From Cervus elaphus (Eukaryota; Chordata; Mammalia; Artiodactyla; Cervidae), in NCBI RefSeq assembly GCF_910594005.1, contig NC_057828.1, forward strand, positions 5,158,235 to 5,222,234: a stretch of 64,000 bases of DNA, in the 5' to 3' direction. Both the position numbers and the translations under genes were made by a program. Numbering within the stretch: position 1 is the first letter of the stretch; each line of letters starts with the position of its first letter. Shown piece after piece: positions 47,090-59,405 of the stretch. Under the pieces are notes generated by a model that made no database searches, had not been told where the DNA came from, and was given only the letters and a program-made list of their open reading frames with translations.

Positions 47090-47345
47090 CTATTTCTATT
47101 TATAATGCCATTCATTTATCAATTTCTTCTCGCAGATAAAGGTGGGAGGAACTGAGCCCTAGAAAAACTGAGCTCTAAGAAAGCTAAGTGACCTGCTCAA
47201 AAGGTTCTTAGGAAGATGGTAAATCTGGTTCTGAATCTACTATGAGTTATTCAGCCAAAAAAATTAGCTGAATGCCTGCTTTGTGTAGGTGATTGTCTAG
47301 GCACTGAGGAGAAAGCATTGAGCAAGACACGTGAAAAATCTCTGC
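47090..47345 (-). repeat. MIR/L2-class old repeat
   Basis: Antisense MIR order (gagccctagaaaaactgagc, agtgacctgctcaaaagg) to about 47240, then an L2/MIR-type block: gaatgcctgctttgtgtagg, gcattgagcaagacacg. Diverged. Confidence 0.55.
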
Positions 47346-49360
47346 CTTCATGAAACAAACATGGCAGTAGGTGGTAGAAATAAAAAAAAAAAAAGGTTAT
47401 AATTTCCAGTTAAGCTGTCAGTCAGCACTGTCCTCAACATCCTCTTCAAAGGTTAAGGAGTTCTACTTAAGGGTCAAATGGGCTTCCTGCTGCTGCAGCC
47501 CTTCCCACTGCTTCCAGGCTTGGAGAAGAACCCGAATTGGAGGGAAATGTCTGTAGCACTGCCTGTCCGTGTGCCAGGAGGATTGAAGAGAGTGTGACAC
47601 ACTGCCTCGGCTTCTCTCCTTGTTCCCCAGGAATGGCATCTAAAAAGAAAAGGGAGCATGATGTTTGAAAAACAATAGCAACAACAATAAAACAAAACGC
47701 TGCTCATATAACCCTTTATAAGTCAGGGTAGCTCTAAAAACTCACAGTAGGAGGAGTAAGCTGCGGGCATCCTGGGAGAGGGAGGGGTGTAACCGCCTCC
47801 ATCCCAGCGGAATCTACCAAGAACAGGATTGATTAGAATTAGTAGGAACTTTGGCCACATGTGATTTTTGGAAAAGTAATTGATAAAGTAATCAAGCCCT
47901 TATCTGATGACCCTTGTACTTCTTGTTCATCATCTAGAAGCAAGGACATCATCCATGTATTAAAGAGGGACTGACCAGGGCTGGGCCCTGAATGCTCTGG
48001 TGCCGTGTTCAGAAAGATCCCCTGCGCATTTAAGAAGCTGGTGTGTGGTGGTCCTCTTGCCTGAAGCTGAGAACAGGGCTTAGGATAAGCCTTTTTCTCT
48101 CCTTCATCTTCCCTGTTCCCACCCGTCCCTCTCCCTAGTCAGCATGTGTGAGGTGACACATGGCTTCCCGAGAGGAGAACTGCTGACCTGAGACCCTCTG
48201 TTGTCACTCACACGCAGGCTGACTTTGCTCCCCTACTGACCTTGCTGTGGCCCTAGGCTCTAGCTGAACTGATTGCTGCCATATTTCTGCAGTCTCAGAG
48301 AAACGTGAACACTCACAAGCTTCAAACTCTCTTTCCTCCTCAAAAGTCCTTCTGTTCCCATTATGTGTAAAGGTTCCACCCTGCATTGCCCACTGCCGGA
48401 GCTGTTTAATCACCCTTGTCTCCCCAACGCTTTTTAAACTCCAAGATCTGAACTTAATACCTGGTCTATTGACAACGGCATCAGGTTGCAGAATTTCTAT
48501 ACAGTGTCAGGCCAGGTGTTCTGAGGGGCTGCAGGGGATGTGGACGTCTTCTCCCAGGTTGCCCTCCTGGTTTGTACATGTGTGTGTTAGGAGTGTGGTA
48601 GGGTGCAGGGTTTGGAGGAGGGTGGCAGACTAGCAGGCTATCCTCCAGATCACTCTAGTCTGGACTCCTTTCCTGGTCTCTTCTCACCTCTTAGAGGTAA
48701 GATTAAAAGATTAAAACAGACTAAAACATTCTGTTGCAGGTCCCTCAAATAGACAGGGAGAGCCATTAGAGGTTATATAACCCTTTATTTCCAAGTTTCT
48801 CAAGTTTTGGGATTTGTGTTGCTTGGTTTAGAAGAGGTGAGGTATGAAGGCTGGGGTGTGTCTGACGTTATTTCTCTACATTGGAGTTTACAGGCTGCTG
48901 GGGGCCCCCAGGGAAGAAGGGGCCTCTCCTAAGTCAGTCTGCTCAGCTTAGGCCTCAGCTATCAGTTCAGCTCAGATATCAACTGTCACCTAAACCCTTG
49001 TGCTAGAATGAGTACCTCTTGTCCTTGCGGTTGCTGGATCCCATGCTGTTCTAATTGTCTCTCTATGTCTGCCTTTGAATCTTTATTCCAGAGGCCCCGT
49101 TGTCGTCGGTTTCCAGGGAGCCCTCCTCTTTCTCCTGTCCTGCCACCTCTCTGCCACTGCAGTTGCTGCTTGTTGCTAAGGTTGCCTCCATGGTAACATG
49201 CACATCCTGTTTATACCACCATCTGGGAAAGTTGGTCTAAACTAGGAACCTACCTACCCTGGACAACTGCTTCCATCACCACCTGGGGACACCAGTCATC
49301 GTAACACGTGGTCCGGCTTACACTCAGTTCCCCTATCCTCTTCCTCCTTTGGCTGCCAAG
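47346..49360. other. Unique intron 1 end, upstream of the ATG exon
   Basis: About 2 kb of single-copy DNA after a short A run (47381-47394). It holds GATA-type motifs at 47881-47887 (tgataaa) and 47899-47905 (cttatct), and few CpGs. In human, an erythroid regulatory element and alternative promoter are reported within ATP2B4 near this part of the gene. Whether these motifs are its counterpart is unproven. Confidence 0.35.
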
Positions 49361-49556
49361 CTTCATACACACAAAAGGACTTGGACCACAGGCTGCTGCT
49401 CTGAAGCTTCCTGCACAAGATATAGTCGGTCTTGTTCACATCTGGACTCTCAGAGAAGAAAGAAGAAAGAAGTGAGGAAGAGAAACGAGAGACCCTGATC
49501 AGTGGAAGGGAGATTTCACATTTTCTCTGGTGAGGGGCTTGGTAACAGCAGGCAAA
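49361..49556 (+). other. ATP2B4: ATP2B4 5' UTR part of the ATG exon
   Basis: The coding exon must extend upstream into untranslated sequence. A strong pyrimidine tract (ttcccctatcctcttcctcc, 49328-49347) ends in ccaag at 49356-49360, a fitting acceptor, giving an exon start at 49361. An alternative acceptor is accacag ending at 49391. The UTR is purine-rich just before the ATG (agaagaaagaagaaagaag). The right border is certain; the left border is inference. Confidence 0.4.
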
Positions 49557-49749
49557 ATGACGAACCCAACAGAACACACCTTGCCGGCCAACTCGATTCT
49601 TGAGAGCCGTGAAGGGGAGTTTGGCTGCACAGTGATGGACCTGAGGAAGCTGATGGAGCTCCGTTCAAGTGATGCAATAGACCAGATCAACGTCCACTAC
49701 GGGGGAGTGATGAATCTCTGCAGTAGACTGAAAACCAACCCTGTGGAAG
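49557..49749 (+). CDS. ATP2B4: ATP2B4 (PMCA4) first coding exon
   Basis: Codes for residues 1-64 of the plasma-membrane calcium-transporting ATPase 4, plus the first base of Gly65. PMCA4 is a P2B-type pump that uses ATP to expel Ca2+ across the plasma membrane and is regulated by calmodulin at its C-terminus. The peptide starts MTNPTEHTLPANSILESREG and contains FGCTVMDLRKLMELRS and INVHYGGVMNLCSRLKT, the conserved PMCA N-terminal segment. It agrees closely with human PMCA4, including the ANS, ESREG and INVHYGGV blocks. The ATG at 49557 has A at -3, a good Kozak context. The exon ends gaag/GTAAGG with GT at 49750-49751, phase 1. Only the cytosolic N-terminus is encoded here. The match to PMCA4 rather than PMCA1-3 is clear from the first 30 residues. 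Confidence 0.97.
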
Positions 49750-52273
49750 GTAAGGGCCATGCAGCAGTGGGGGTTGGGGGAAGGCGGCCTGTGTTAAGAT
49801 ATATTGTTCTGTCTGCTTCTAGAGAAGGAATGTTTCTGGAGACCTTGCTGCTATATCTGTGCCTGGTGGGCAAGTACAGTCTCCAAAGCACTGAAAAGAT
49901 GTCAGGCTGTGGAGAGAAACATTATTTATTTCCCAGAGATGAGGTTTAGTGACTGTGGTATTCTCTGAAGATCATTCTTTCCTTCTCTTTCTATATCACT
50001 GTACAGAAGGGGGAATGTCTCTTATAAATGTTTATATTAGAGCTGTGTTTATCAGTAAATAATCAAGTCCCTAACTCAGTATCAGTCTTCAATTGCAAAA
50101 GGTTGAAGATATGATTATTCCCTACCCTGGTCTTACAGTATAGTAGGAAGAAGAGTAGATGAGTCCATCTACCTAATGTAGTACTTCTCTGTGGTACACA
50201 GTTAGAAATGGGATGGTAAATCAAAATGTAGAGCATTTACCCACCATACCTTTGGGTTACTCAGTTTTCTTTCAGGAAATTATTGATGACTTTTTCAACC
50301 CTGTCTGATGCACTTTTAGTATAGTTCTTCTTAATCTATTCTCTAAAGAGAATGAAAAATCCAGCTTCATGCTTACCTGGCTCAGCCCAATTGCCCAGTG
50401 AGCCATGGTAATTTTATTTCGTTGAAACGGAGGTAGTACTAATTTGCTCCTTTTTGCCTAGTTTCAGCATCTCTGCTACGGGTCCTTGCTTGGCCCTATC
50501 AGTCAGGCAGGCCTTGATTGAGTAGCTTGAGATAGAGCAAAGAGTTTGTCCTTTAGATGCCTTCAACCTCTTGAGGTGTACCATTTCTGACCCTTTCTTG
50601 GAAGCCACATCATATTTTTTGCCAGTTCTAAGAAGTTTTGGCCCCCAGCCAGTGTTATAAATTAGTGACTTGGAGTCCAGACTCTATGACTGAAAGAAAT
50701 AAGGGAGAAAATTTTATCTAGATATCTGTACATTGCCCATGTTTTATTTTCTTTACCAGCAGGGACAGCTGCCTTACATGTTCTCTGTACTTCTAGAGTT
50801 CACTTTCTTATCTCATAGGCTTTGAGTTCAGTACTGGCTCTACCATTTACTAGCTGAATAACATTGAATAGTTTACTCATTCTCCATAAGTAAAAATCAT
50901 TTTCTTTTTTGAAAATGATATTAATACTGGGATTAAATAGTGTATGTACAGTGCTTATTCTAATAATGGGTGTTCAGTAAATTAGTTGTCTCACATTAAA
51001 AGAGTCCATGTATCTGATGGTATTTGCCAGAATGTGAGTGCCTGTGGAGTGCAATGTGTTTTTATATCAGGAGAGGCTGTTCCAGGCTACCTGCCACCGC
51101 TGTCCGTTTTCTACATTCACCTCTTGATGTCAGAAACAGCCTGGTTAGGATGCAGCGCTGAGTTGCTTTCATGTGGCTCAGTCGTTGCCTTCTGTTCAGT
51201 TTCTGATGACTGCCCTTTGGGTAATGCCTTCTTCTGGTCAGCTGGCTTTCTTCCTTTTGCCACTTTCACAGCAGCGACTGCTGTGTTTCCCCCGAGAGAA
51301 TGCAGCACTCCAGGACACTCATCAGAACGTGAGCAGGGCCTTCCCTTCCCTCTTCCTATGCTGTTTTTCCCCTTGGCTCAGTCGCTTCTCTCACAAAGTG
51401 AAACTCCAGATAAGCTGGAACCTGAGAAACTTCCAAGAGCAGAGTCCAGACTTTCCTCCCAATTTTCCAAACCGTTGCTCATAGCTGCTACTGTTTACTT
51501 CTAGTTCCCAGAGAGCTCCCATTCCCAAAGGCCAACATGTATATTCTTTCGTCTCAGAATCAGATATCAAATGCTTAGATTCTTTCCCAATCCCAGTTTT
51601 AGACCTATAGTTGAAAGTCACCTCCTGATGTCAGGTGCTTCTGTTGTTGCAGACCCTGGCCACACCAGAACCCCTATCACCGGCACAGCTGTCCACTGCC
51701 GTTCCCCTGCTTCCTTAGATCACAGACATGTATCCTGATGTTTTTCAACATCACAGCTTACTGTTGTGCTGGTCCTGGAGCTGGAGAAGCAGGCTATCAG
51801 AAACAACCTTTCCATGAGTGATTTTCAGCCAACACTGACTCCTTCATGTGTGGGAAGAGTAAAGGGGCAAGAAAGGAAGACACCAAAGACCTCTCTCCCC
51901 AGACAGAGGCGATGCTGAGCGGTTTGTCTGGACAGGCTGAGAAAAGAGCATCAATATCCAGGTGGCAGAAAAAGCCAGCCTGTTCACAGCAGACCACACT
52001 AGGGTACCTGGCAGCCTAGTGTAGCTTTGTCATGGCAGGCCCCTGCAGGCTAATAATAAGAACATAAAGAAATTTTCCCAGCGCTTGAATTCTGCCGATT
52101 GGAAAGTAAAGTAAAGTAAGATTGGGAAGATCGTTTCCTAGAATATGACCCTTCCCCTTTATTTTCTGTTGGATTGATAATATCTTTAGGATAGATTGTT
52201 TTCAACTATAGCCACTAAGGGACCTTATGGAACTTGTGGTTTATAACTTTTCTGACACTAACATAGTTTTATT
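49750..52273. other. ATP2B4 intron 2, first unique part
   Basis: Intron 2 runs 49750-61597 (11,848 bp). This first part is mainly single-copy, with a MIR (+) near 50810-50995. A GATA motif agataag lies at 51408-51414. No exon is recognised. Confidence 0.45.
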
Positions 52274-52299
52274 TCTCTCTCTCTCTCTCTCTCTCTCTC
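52274..52299 (+). repeat. (CT)n microsatellite
   Basis: About thirteen uninterrupted CT units, likely polymorphic in length. A weak antisense MIR follows near 52310-52410. Confidence 0.85.
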
Positions 52300-52828
52300 G
52301 TTCTCACTCTCAACAGACCAAAAAAATTAAATGACTTGCCTAAAGTCTTGCCACAGGGTAGAACGTGATGGAATAATTCATGTTTTCTGACTTACAGACA
52401 ACATGCAACCGCTGCCTCTTCAGCTAGAGCAGCAACACAGGGAATCTGAGAAGCACAGATATTTTTACAATTTGTTTTATATTCTGGTACCTGATAAAAT
52501 GCCTAACTGTTACCCGATACTAATATGTATTTAATATTGCTTGTGTTCCTTCAGTCCAGTGGCTAGCTGGAACAAGAGGCGATGCCCCAGTGGCTAAGAG
52601 TTGGTTACATTTGAGACGACATGGAGGTATTCAGCCTCCACGGTGAGCAGACACAAGGCTCAGTGTGATCAACAAAGAGAAGGAAAGTTAGAGAAACAAA
52701 AATGGGTGGAGGGGATGTGAAAGAGGACACAGACTTTCATCTAAGCCACCAAAAATTCAGGCTTCATGGCCGTGTTAAGGAAAAGCAGAGCGGCAGAGGT
52801 GACTGGGTGACTGGGTGCGTGGCTGTAT

Positions 52829-52917
52829 TGTGTGCGTGTGCGCGCGCATGTGTGTGTGTGTGCATGTGTGTGTGTGTGTGCACACTCAGTTCTGCACACA
52901 CTTGTGTGTGTGTGTGT
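52829..52917 (+). repeat. Compound (TG)n microsatellite
   Basis: TG/CG-rich alternation of gtgtgcg, gcgcgca and tgtgtgtg blocks, interrupted by cacactcagttctgcacac. It adjoins and partly invades the 3' side of an antisense SINE. Confidence 0.85.
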
Positions 52918-53090
52918 CTGACTCCCATGGACTGTAGCCCGCCAGGCTCCTCTGTCTGTGGAATTTTTCAGGCAAGAATGCTGGAGTGAGTTGCCATTTC
53001 CTCCTCCAAAGAATCTTCCCGACCCAGGGGTCAAACCCACATCTGCCGCACTGCAGGCAGATTCCTCACTGCCGAGCCATCGGGGAAGCC
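52880..53090 (-). repeat. Bov-tA SINE with expanded TG at its end
   Basis: Antisense copy from the cactcag end, through ggactgtagcccgccaggc and gttgccatttcctcctcc, to gccatcggggaagcc. Its 3' end appears expanded into TG repeats. Confidence 0.88.
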
Positions 53091-54829
53091 CTCAGTGGTT
53101 GTGTTGCCTGAGGTTTATCAGTAAGCATGTTGCACTGATAGTCTTTTCAGTTTGCTCCTTTCCTCATTCCAGTTTCTCTCTCTTTTTACTGCCGCTTGTC
53201 TCCCGATTCCATCCCCACCCCCAAATTTTTCCAGTCCTCAGAGAGCCAAGCAGTGTGGATGACACCCACTGGAAGGTAGCCTTGTATCTTCTGATCAGTT
53301 TTTCATGCTGTCTCCTGGCTTCCAAGAGCAAGAAAAACCTGTGTGACTCTGAACTGAGAATTACCCATGGCTTAAGGGGAAGAAAGAAGTCTTTTCCTTA
53401 GTCTCCCTTGGTGTGTAGGAAGGAGAGAAGATCTGGATGCGAGATTCTTTGATAGATGCAGATAGAAAGTTGTATGAATCCTTCTTCCCCACGGAACCTT
53501 TCCACATGGGTCCTCAGCTGTGTCACCCTTCTTCAGAGGAAGAATGATGTTTTCCGAGGAAGAATGATGTTTTCAGAGGAAGCGCTATGCCAACAGTTAG
53601 GAGGGTTGGGGGACCTGGGCCCAGACCAGAAAGGGCAGAGAAGGGGAGCCTTGACTGAACATTGAATAATTACCTGTGGGCTTCCTTCAGAAAGCTAAAG
53701 GCTATTTATATTGAATTTGGATCAAGAAGAACGTTGGTAGGAATTTCTATTTCATCTTTCCTGCTGTTTCTTTTCTCCTCTGCAGAGCTGAGGCATGGCC
53801 GTAGGACACAAGGATTCTAATTTCTTTTCAATGACAGTGAACAAAATAGTTAGTGTCCAGCAGGTAGTGGAAACACAGTGGTGAACACAACAGGGACAGT
53901 TCTTCCTTCCATAGGGCTTGACAGGCACTACAAGAATGCACAGAATTAAGGCAATTTCAGAAATAGTATCATAGTGCTCTGATGGTATTATGGGGTCCTG
54001 TAGGGGAGGACAGGTGGGCCTAGGAGTGGGAGATAGGACTCCTCGATCATGTGACTGTCTAGGGACGCTCTGGCCTGGCCATGCTCTAGGGTAATTGCTA
54101 CCACTTACTAAATGTTCCTGGCATAAGATGCAAGCATCTCTGCCTTGCATAATTATTGAGCAGCTACTAGGTTTTGGGAGCTGAGATTCTTTGGGGAAGA
54201 AATGGCAGAAAGGGGAAAAAAACTGTTTTGAGACAGCCCAAATTTTGATTTTTGGTTCATTAACTGTAGGATTTGAGTTAATATCTCCTGCCACCTTATG
54301 GTCTCTGGGGTTCAGCTGTGTTCCTATTGTATTTCTGTTGCCACACCTTTTGAGGTCGGTGGCATGTCCCACCACGAGCTGTCTATTTCTCTGAAAGCTG
54401 GGACGTACTGGGGTTGGGCTCTTTCTCAGTGCAGCAGATTGAAATTCCTAGTAGCCCTGTCAATCTGGGAGAAAATTGCACACACAGCCCCAGTAAATGT
54501 TCAACTACATACTACTGTGTTACTATTAGTACTTCTAACACTAATATCATTTACATAATAGACTCTGCAAGAAATAGGAATGGATGAAGTAATACGAAGA
54601 GTTCTAGTACCTTTCCCATGCTCCAACAGATGAATGCCTGCCTCCCATTTAGAGACCACTGCCTTGGAGAATGTTTATGTTGCCAGGGGGTATATAAAGA
54701 AATTGGCAAGTGGATATGGGATAGAATGGATGTGAGAAGAAAATGGGTAACTGGCTTCTCTGAGATTTTCCTCCCTATCATTAGTCTGTTTATTAGTCTG
54801 TTATAGTCTGTTTCAGAAAATCCACTTTT
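53091..54829. other. Intron 2, mostly unique
   Basis: Single-copy sequence with weak old-repeat resemblance near 53870-54130. A 20-bp-period tandem repeat lies at 53536-53580. No gene is recognised. Confidence 0.4.
53536..53580 (+). repeat. Short tandem repeat, period 20
   Basis: gaggaagaatgatgttttc occurs at 53536-53554 and 53556-53574, followed by a third partial gagga. A local duplication. Confidence 0.85.
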
Positions 54830-54947
54830 CACTTAGTTTGGTTCAGTCGCTCAGTCATGTCCGACTCTTTGCAACCTCATGGACTACAGCCCGCCAGGTC
54901 TCCCTGTCCATCACCTGCTCCCAGAGCTTGCTCAGACTCATGAACAG
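54830..54947 (-). repeat. BovB LINE 3' fragment
   Basis: Very short antisense BovB end: ttggttcagtcgctcagtc, then tggactacagcccgccagg and agcttgctcagactcatg. It is flanked by the duplication tccactttt at 54821-54829 and 54948-54956. Confidence 0.88.
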
Positions 54948-55199
54948 TCCACTTTTAGGAGTCCATCCAGCTCAGCTGAGAAGCACGGCTAAGCTGCCTC
55001 TCTCCTCATGCCCTCTGCCCTGTAGCCATCACCTTGAACATGTCAAGTAAATTACCCTAAAAACATGGGCATGCCTGCCAAGATGAACAGTCTGTGGTCC
55101 TCTCTGCCCATCACACTTTGGGTGGATATATTAAGTTTAAGGTATGAGAGAGACTCATAGCAGAAGAATATCTCTGAGGGAGGAGAAATGGGGCAAACC

Positions 55200-55412
55200 G
55201 GGCTTCCTTGGTGGCTCAGACGGTGAAGCGTCTGCCTACAATGTGGGAGACCCGGGTTCAATCTCTGGGTTGGGAAGATCCCCTGGAGAAGGAAATGGCA
55301 ACCCACTCCAGTATTCTTGCCTGGAGAATCCCAGGGACGGGGGAGCCTGGTGGGCTGCCATCTATGGGGTTGCACAGGGTCGGACACGACTGAAGTGACT
55401 TAGCAGCAGCAA
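55200..55412 (+). repeat. Bov-tA SINE
   Basis: Sense full copy from gggcttccttggtggctcag through gttgggaagatcccctgg to acacgactgaagtgacttag with a (gca)n tail. Low divergence suggests a young insertion. Confidence 0.94.
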
Positions 55413-56461
55413 AGGGGTGGAGGTTTTCACAAAACCTCTAGGAAGCAGCATCAACAGCAGGATGGTAGATGGTTGAGAAAGACAGGACAGAAAAAGTGCC
55501 CTTGCTGAGTCCCGCCTACCCTGCAGGGAATTCCATCTTGCCTCCTGGGAGTTCCTTGTCTGCTTTGAGTTACGCCTAGGGCTGAGTTAGGCCAATGGTG
55601 CATGACAGCCGTGGGCCTGCTCTTTCCCAGGCCAGCTCCAGGTTCTCTGAATTCTTTCCTAGCCATCTCCTCCTTGCCTGGAGCTGGGCTTCTGGCTTAG
55701 CTGGCATAATGCTGCCAAGCAGGAAATAGGGAATTCTGGAGGCAGGGAGAGTCATTGCGTCTTCTGAACCTGAGAGCCCTCCCCACTTTCTCCCCTCCCA
55801 CCAGGCCTCGGGCCTTCGATGCTCCACTCCCTTGGCAACGCAGCAGAATCCCTTGCAAGTTTTGTTTTGCTTTCAACCTTGCGGGTTGCCTTGCACTGAA
55901 TGTCAGTGGGGGGTGGGAAGAAAGAGAGCATTCCTTCTTCAGCCGAGGCAGATGTTGCATCTGCCCTTGGAAGTGGGGTTTTCGCTCTTTTTATTTAGCT
56001 CCAAGGTGTGAGCACTGGGGGTGTGATACCAGAGGGGAGGATGAACACGCAGCCCAGGAGAGGGCGACCGGACAGAGGGTAAGGAGGGCACTCTGGGCAG
56101 CGCTCTCTTCTCTGTGCCGGAGTCGGGGAGCTCACAAGAGGCACACAGCAGAGAGACGGACAGAAAGACACTCCCGGACGAGGCTGTCCGCCAAGGGCAG
56201 GCTGTGGGATCGAGAGTGAGGAAAGGGCCATTCTCTTCTGAATCTGTCGTCCCCTTGCTGTGACTGTCGGAAGGCTGCCTTCTCTCTAGGGGCTGGAAGG
56301 CCAGAAGGCACGGAGCACATCTCCAAGCTGCGGGTGTGATAAGCGGGAGATGCAGAAGCAGGGAAATGGCTCTGACTCCCCAGAGCAGTGGCAGTGGCTA
56401 GCACAGGAGCTGGCTGAAGCCTTTCAGTCCTCATGTTGATTTTAAGCTGCTCTTCCCTCTT
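55413..56461. other. Intron 2, unique
   Basis: Single-copy sequence, moderately GC-rich. An open frame at 55755-56219 (154 codons) has a basic, low-complexity C-terminal half and no domain. I see no matching splice sites and leave it uncalled. Confidence 0.4.
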
Positions 56462-56682
56462 GCTTTCCCTTGTGGCTCAGACGGTGAAGAATCTGCCTGC
56501 CGTAGAGGAGACCCAGGTTCAGTCCCTGGGTTGGGAAGATCCCCTGGAGAAGGGCATGGCAACCCACTCCAGTATTCTTGCCTGGAGAATACCATGGACA
56601 GAGGAACCTAGTAGGCTACAGTCCATGGGGTTGCAAAAGAGTCGAACACGCCTGGGTGGCCAACACTTTCACTTCTCTTTTA
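56462..56682 (+). repeat. Bov-tA SINE
   Basis: Sense copy from ctttcccttgtggctcagac through agatcccctggagaaggg to caacactttcacttc. Confidence 0.94.
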
Positions 56683-58224
56683 CCCCCTAGTCCAGGGTTT
56701 TAAGGTAGGACTTGAAAGATGTTCTGATGTCTGTTCTTCTCATGTACCGAATACGACTGGCTTCTGAGCAGCCCAGAGAAACCTCTCCCTGGTACTGTCT
56801 GTGCAGCAGAAGATTCTGCTCACCCCTTGGCAAGGTATCATCGCCCACACAGCTGGGAAGTCCCTCCTGATGTCTGACCGGGCTGCACCCTTTCTGCGCC
56901 GGCTCTGATAAGGGGGCCTCTGCAGACAGTCCTCGGCCTCCGTGGGGAAGCCGGCCAGGCCCTTCCCTCCTTCCCTGCTGGAGCCAGGCCACAAGGGGCT
57001 GGGCTACCGCTCCTCCTCCCAAGCCACGGCAGAACAGACACAGATTTTCCACCGCCGCCCATTCCATCTCCACAGGCCCCTGCCCGGCCGTGTGATTCCC
57101 CAGCCTGGGGTGCGGGTGGTGACTTCCCAGGCCTACATTCTTGTCCCCTTTCCCAGCTCATGTGCTGAATCTGGCTGAGGGCCAGAGGTACTCCCAGTTT
57201 GGGTGGGACTGTTTCTCGTATGTTCTTGGGGACACGGTTTCTGCTCATTTTCTTGATGTATTTCTAGGGGAAACCCCTTTCCAGTTTCCAGCATTCTCTT
57301 GCTGCCAAGTCCTCCTTCCCCACTTTGGGAAGCGGTGTGCTTGAGAAGCAGCTGTGAAGATGAGAAACTTAAACCCCCTCTGGCCTGGGCAAGTATTTCT
57401 GTGAAATCGCAGCTGCTGAGATCAAGGCCTGAGAGCCTCTCGGGGGCTGGAAGAATTGGAATGGAAAGCCCCACATTGGGGGCTGGCGGAGTTCCCGTCC
57501 CACATGGCTCTCCTGTGCGAGGCTGCCTGTCAGAGCAGATTCCCAAGGCCACCCGCTAGCAGCCCCACACTGCCCCTCCCTGCCAGAGGGCCTGCGGGGT
57601 CCTGGGGCCACTTGACTTCTTAGCGGGGCTTTTATTTAAGAGCTGAGGGTGACTTAAGGTGGAGCAGACAGGTGAGAGAAAATGCAAAGAGGAAGTAAAT
57701 GTGTGACTTTGAGAGCATCTAGGTAAGAGCAAGGCCTGACCTCTTTTGTTTTCCATAATGTGTCTTTGTTTCATTTGCTTGGGTCCAAAATAAAGCCAAT
57801 AATGAAACTTTTATTGAATATAAAATTCATAGGTTGGACTCTGACAGACTTGGTGTCACCATCCCTGAGGACAGGAAAAAGGCAGGACTAATTCACTGCA
57901 ATTGTAAATAAAGAGTAGGAACAAGACTGATTTGCCTAGAGGTGCAGAGAAAAGCGGCAAGTGGGCCTGCCCTGAGGTAAAGAAAGAAGGCTGACCAACC
58001 ATTCCTGTTTGCCTGGAGCTGAGGGGTTGTCCCAGGAGACAGGCGCTTCGGTGATGAAATCTGGAAAGTCCTAGGCAGAGAAGGAAAGGTTAGTCACAGC
58101 AAAAGGGAGCCTTAGCTGAGTACAGCTGCCCCCACGCCCCAGCCCCCTCTGTGTGAGCTGGCATCCAGCTGCTGCTTGTGGAGCAGTTACAGACTGCCAC
58201 ATGTTTACTGGGGTAGTTACCAGT
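56683..58224. other. Intron 2, unique, GC-rich in part
   Basis: The GC content is raised at 56830-57130 but CpGs are not dense. Open frames up to 139 codons run on both strands without domains. A GATA motif tgataag lies at 56907-56913. Confidence 0.4.
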
Positions 58225-58375
58225 GGGTGACTCCCAGTTTCCCATCTAGGCCTCAGTTTGCTTGCATGTGAAATGGGGCTGATAGCAGCTATCACACGGG
58301 GCTTTGCAGTGTTTTGGTAAGAAGACACAAATGTGCCTGGCACAACTGTAATCACTTAAATGTTCACAATGATAT
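58225..58375 (+). repeat. MIR SINE, sense
   Basis: Sense MIR end: cccatctaggcctcagtttg, catgtgaaatggggctgat, gtgcctggcacaactgtaat. Confidence 0.7.
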
Positions 58376-58384
58376 CTGTTACTC

Positions 58385-59150
58385 ATGCAGTTTATTCAAC
58401 GAATCTGTGTACATGTCAGGCACTACTCTAGACCTAAGGAACGAAGACAAAAGTCCTGACCTTGTAGAAGAAGATAAACAAATGTAGAACAAATATATCA
58501 AATAACCTATTCCAGGAGAAGACCTATAGAGGGAAACAGTTGAGCAGGACAAGGATCCCATGTGCTGGGGCAGAGACGTCCACGTAAAATACATTGGTCA
58601 GGGTGGGCCTCACATGGCAGGTGGCGTTTGTCCGCAGACCTGAAGGAAGTGAAAGGACAAGCCTTAACTAGTGAAGGGAAATCTGAGAAAGAAAACAACA
58701 CGTGCAGGGACCCTGACATAGAAACACGTCTGGCGCACACAGAGAGTGGCCGGAAGGCCAGCTTGGCGGGATCTCGGCGATCAAGGCGGAAATAGTAGCA
58801 CTTAACAGGTGGGGAACTGGGTGCTCACAAAGGGGGCCTACAGGCCGTCATAAACTTACTCAGTTTCACTCCACGTAAAAGGGCAGATGAGTGTCACAGA
58901 TTGGATTGAGAGCGATCGTTCTGGAAACGGATAGACTGAGAACAGAAAGGTAAGGGTGGAAGCGGGAAGCTAGTGGGGCAGTCGCCGTAGTCCAGCTGAG
59001 AGATGACCAGGGCTTAGACCAGGATGGGAGCAGTGGAAAATGAGAAGTGAGGGGACTCTGGATATATTTCGAAGGTAGAGATGATAAATTTTCTGACTAA
59101 ATGGGTATTGTAGATAAGAGAGAGAAAGAGGAGTCAAGGATGATTACGAG
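58385..59150 (+). repeat. Old mammal-wide interspersed repeat, class unsure
   Basis: A run of phrases I recognise from a widespread mammalian repeat: gtcaggcactactctagacc, tgcagggaccctgacatag, ggccggaaggccagcttgg, ctggaaacggatagactg, gtagtccagctgagagatga. No long frame is present. The family (L2-related or other) needs a library search. Confidence 0.5.
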
Positions 59151-59191
59151 GCATTAATATGAGAACAGAGTGGGGCAGGGTTACCTCAGTG

Positions 59192-59405
59192 GAAGTGAAA
59201 GTGTTAGTTGCTCAGTCGTGTCCAACTCTTTGCGACCCCATGGACTGTAGCCTGCCAGGCTCCTCTGTCCATGTGATTCTCCAGGCCAGAATACTGGAGT
59301 GGGTAGCCATTCTCTTCTCCAGGGGATCTTCCCAAGCCAGGCATCGAACCCAGGTCTCCTGCATCGCAGACAGGTTCTTTAGCATCTAAGCCAGCAGGGA
59401 AGCAC
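59192..59405 (-). repeat. Bov-tA SINE
   Basis: Antisense full copy from gaagtgaaagtgttagttgc through gactgtagcctgccaggc to taagccagcagggaagc. Confidence 0.93.

Noticed and set aside
49530..49556. Possible upstream start for PMCA4 at 49530
   Set aside because: The codon there is GTG, not ATG. The PMCA N-terminus MTNP begins at 49557 in good Kozak context.
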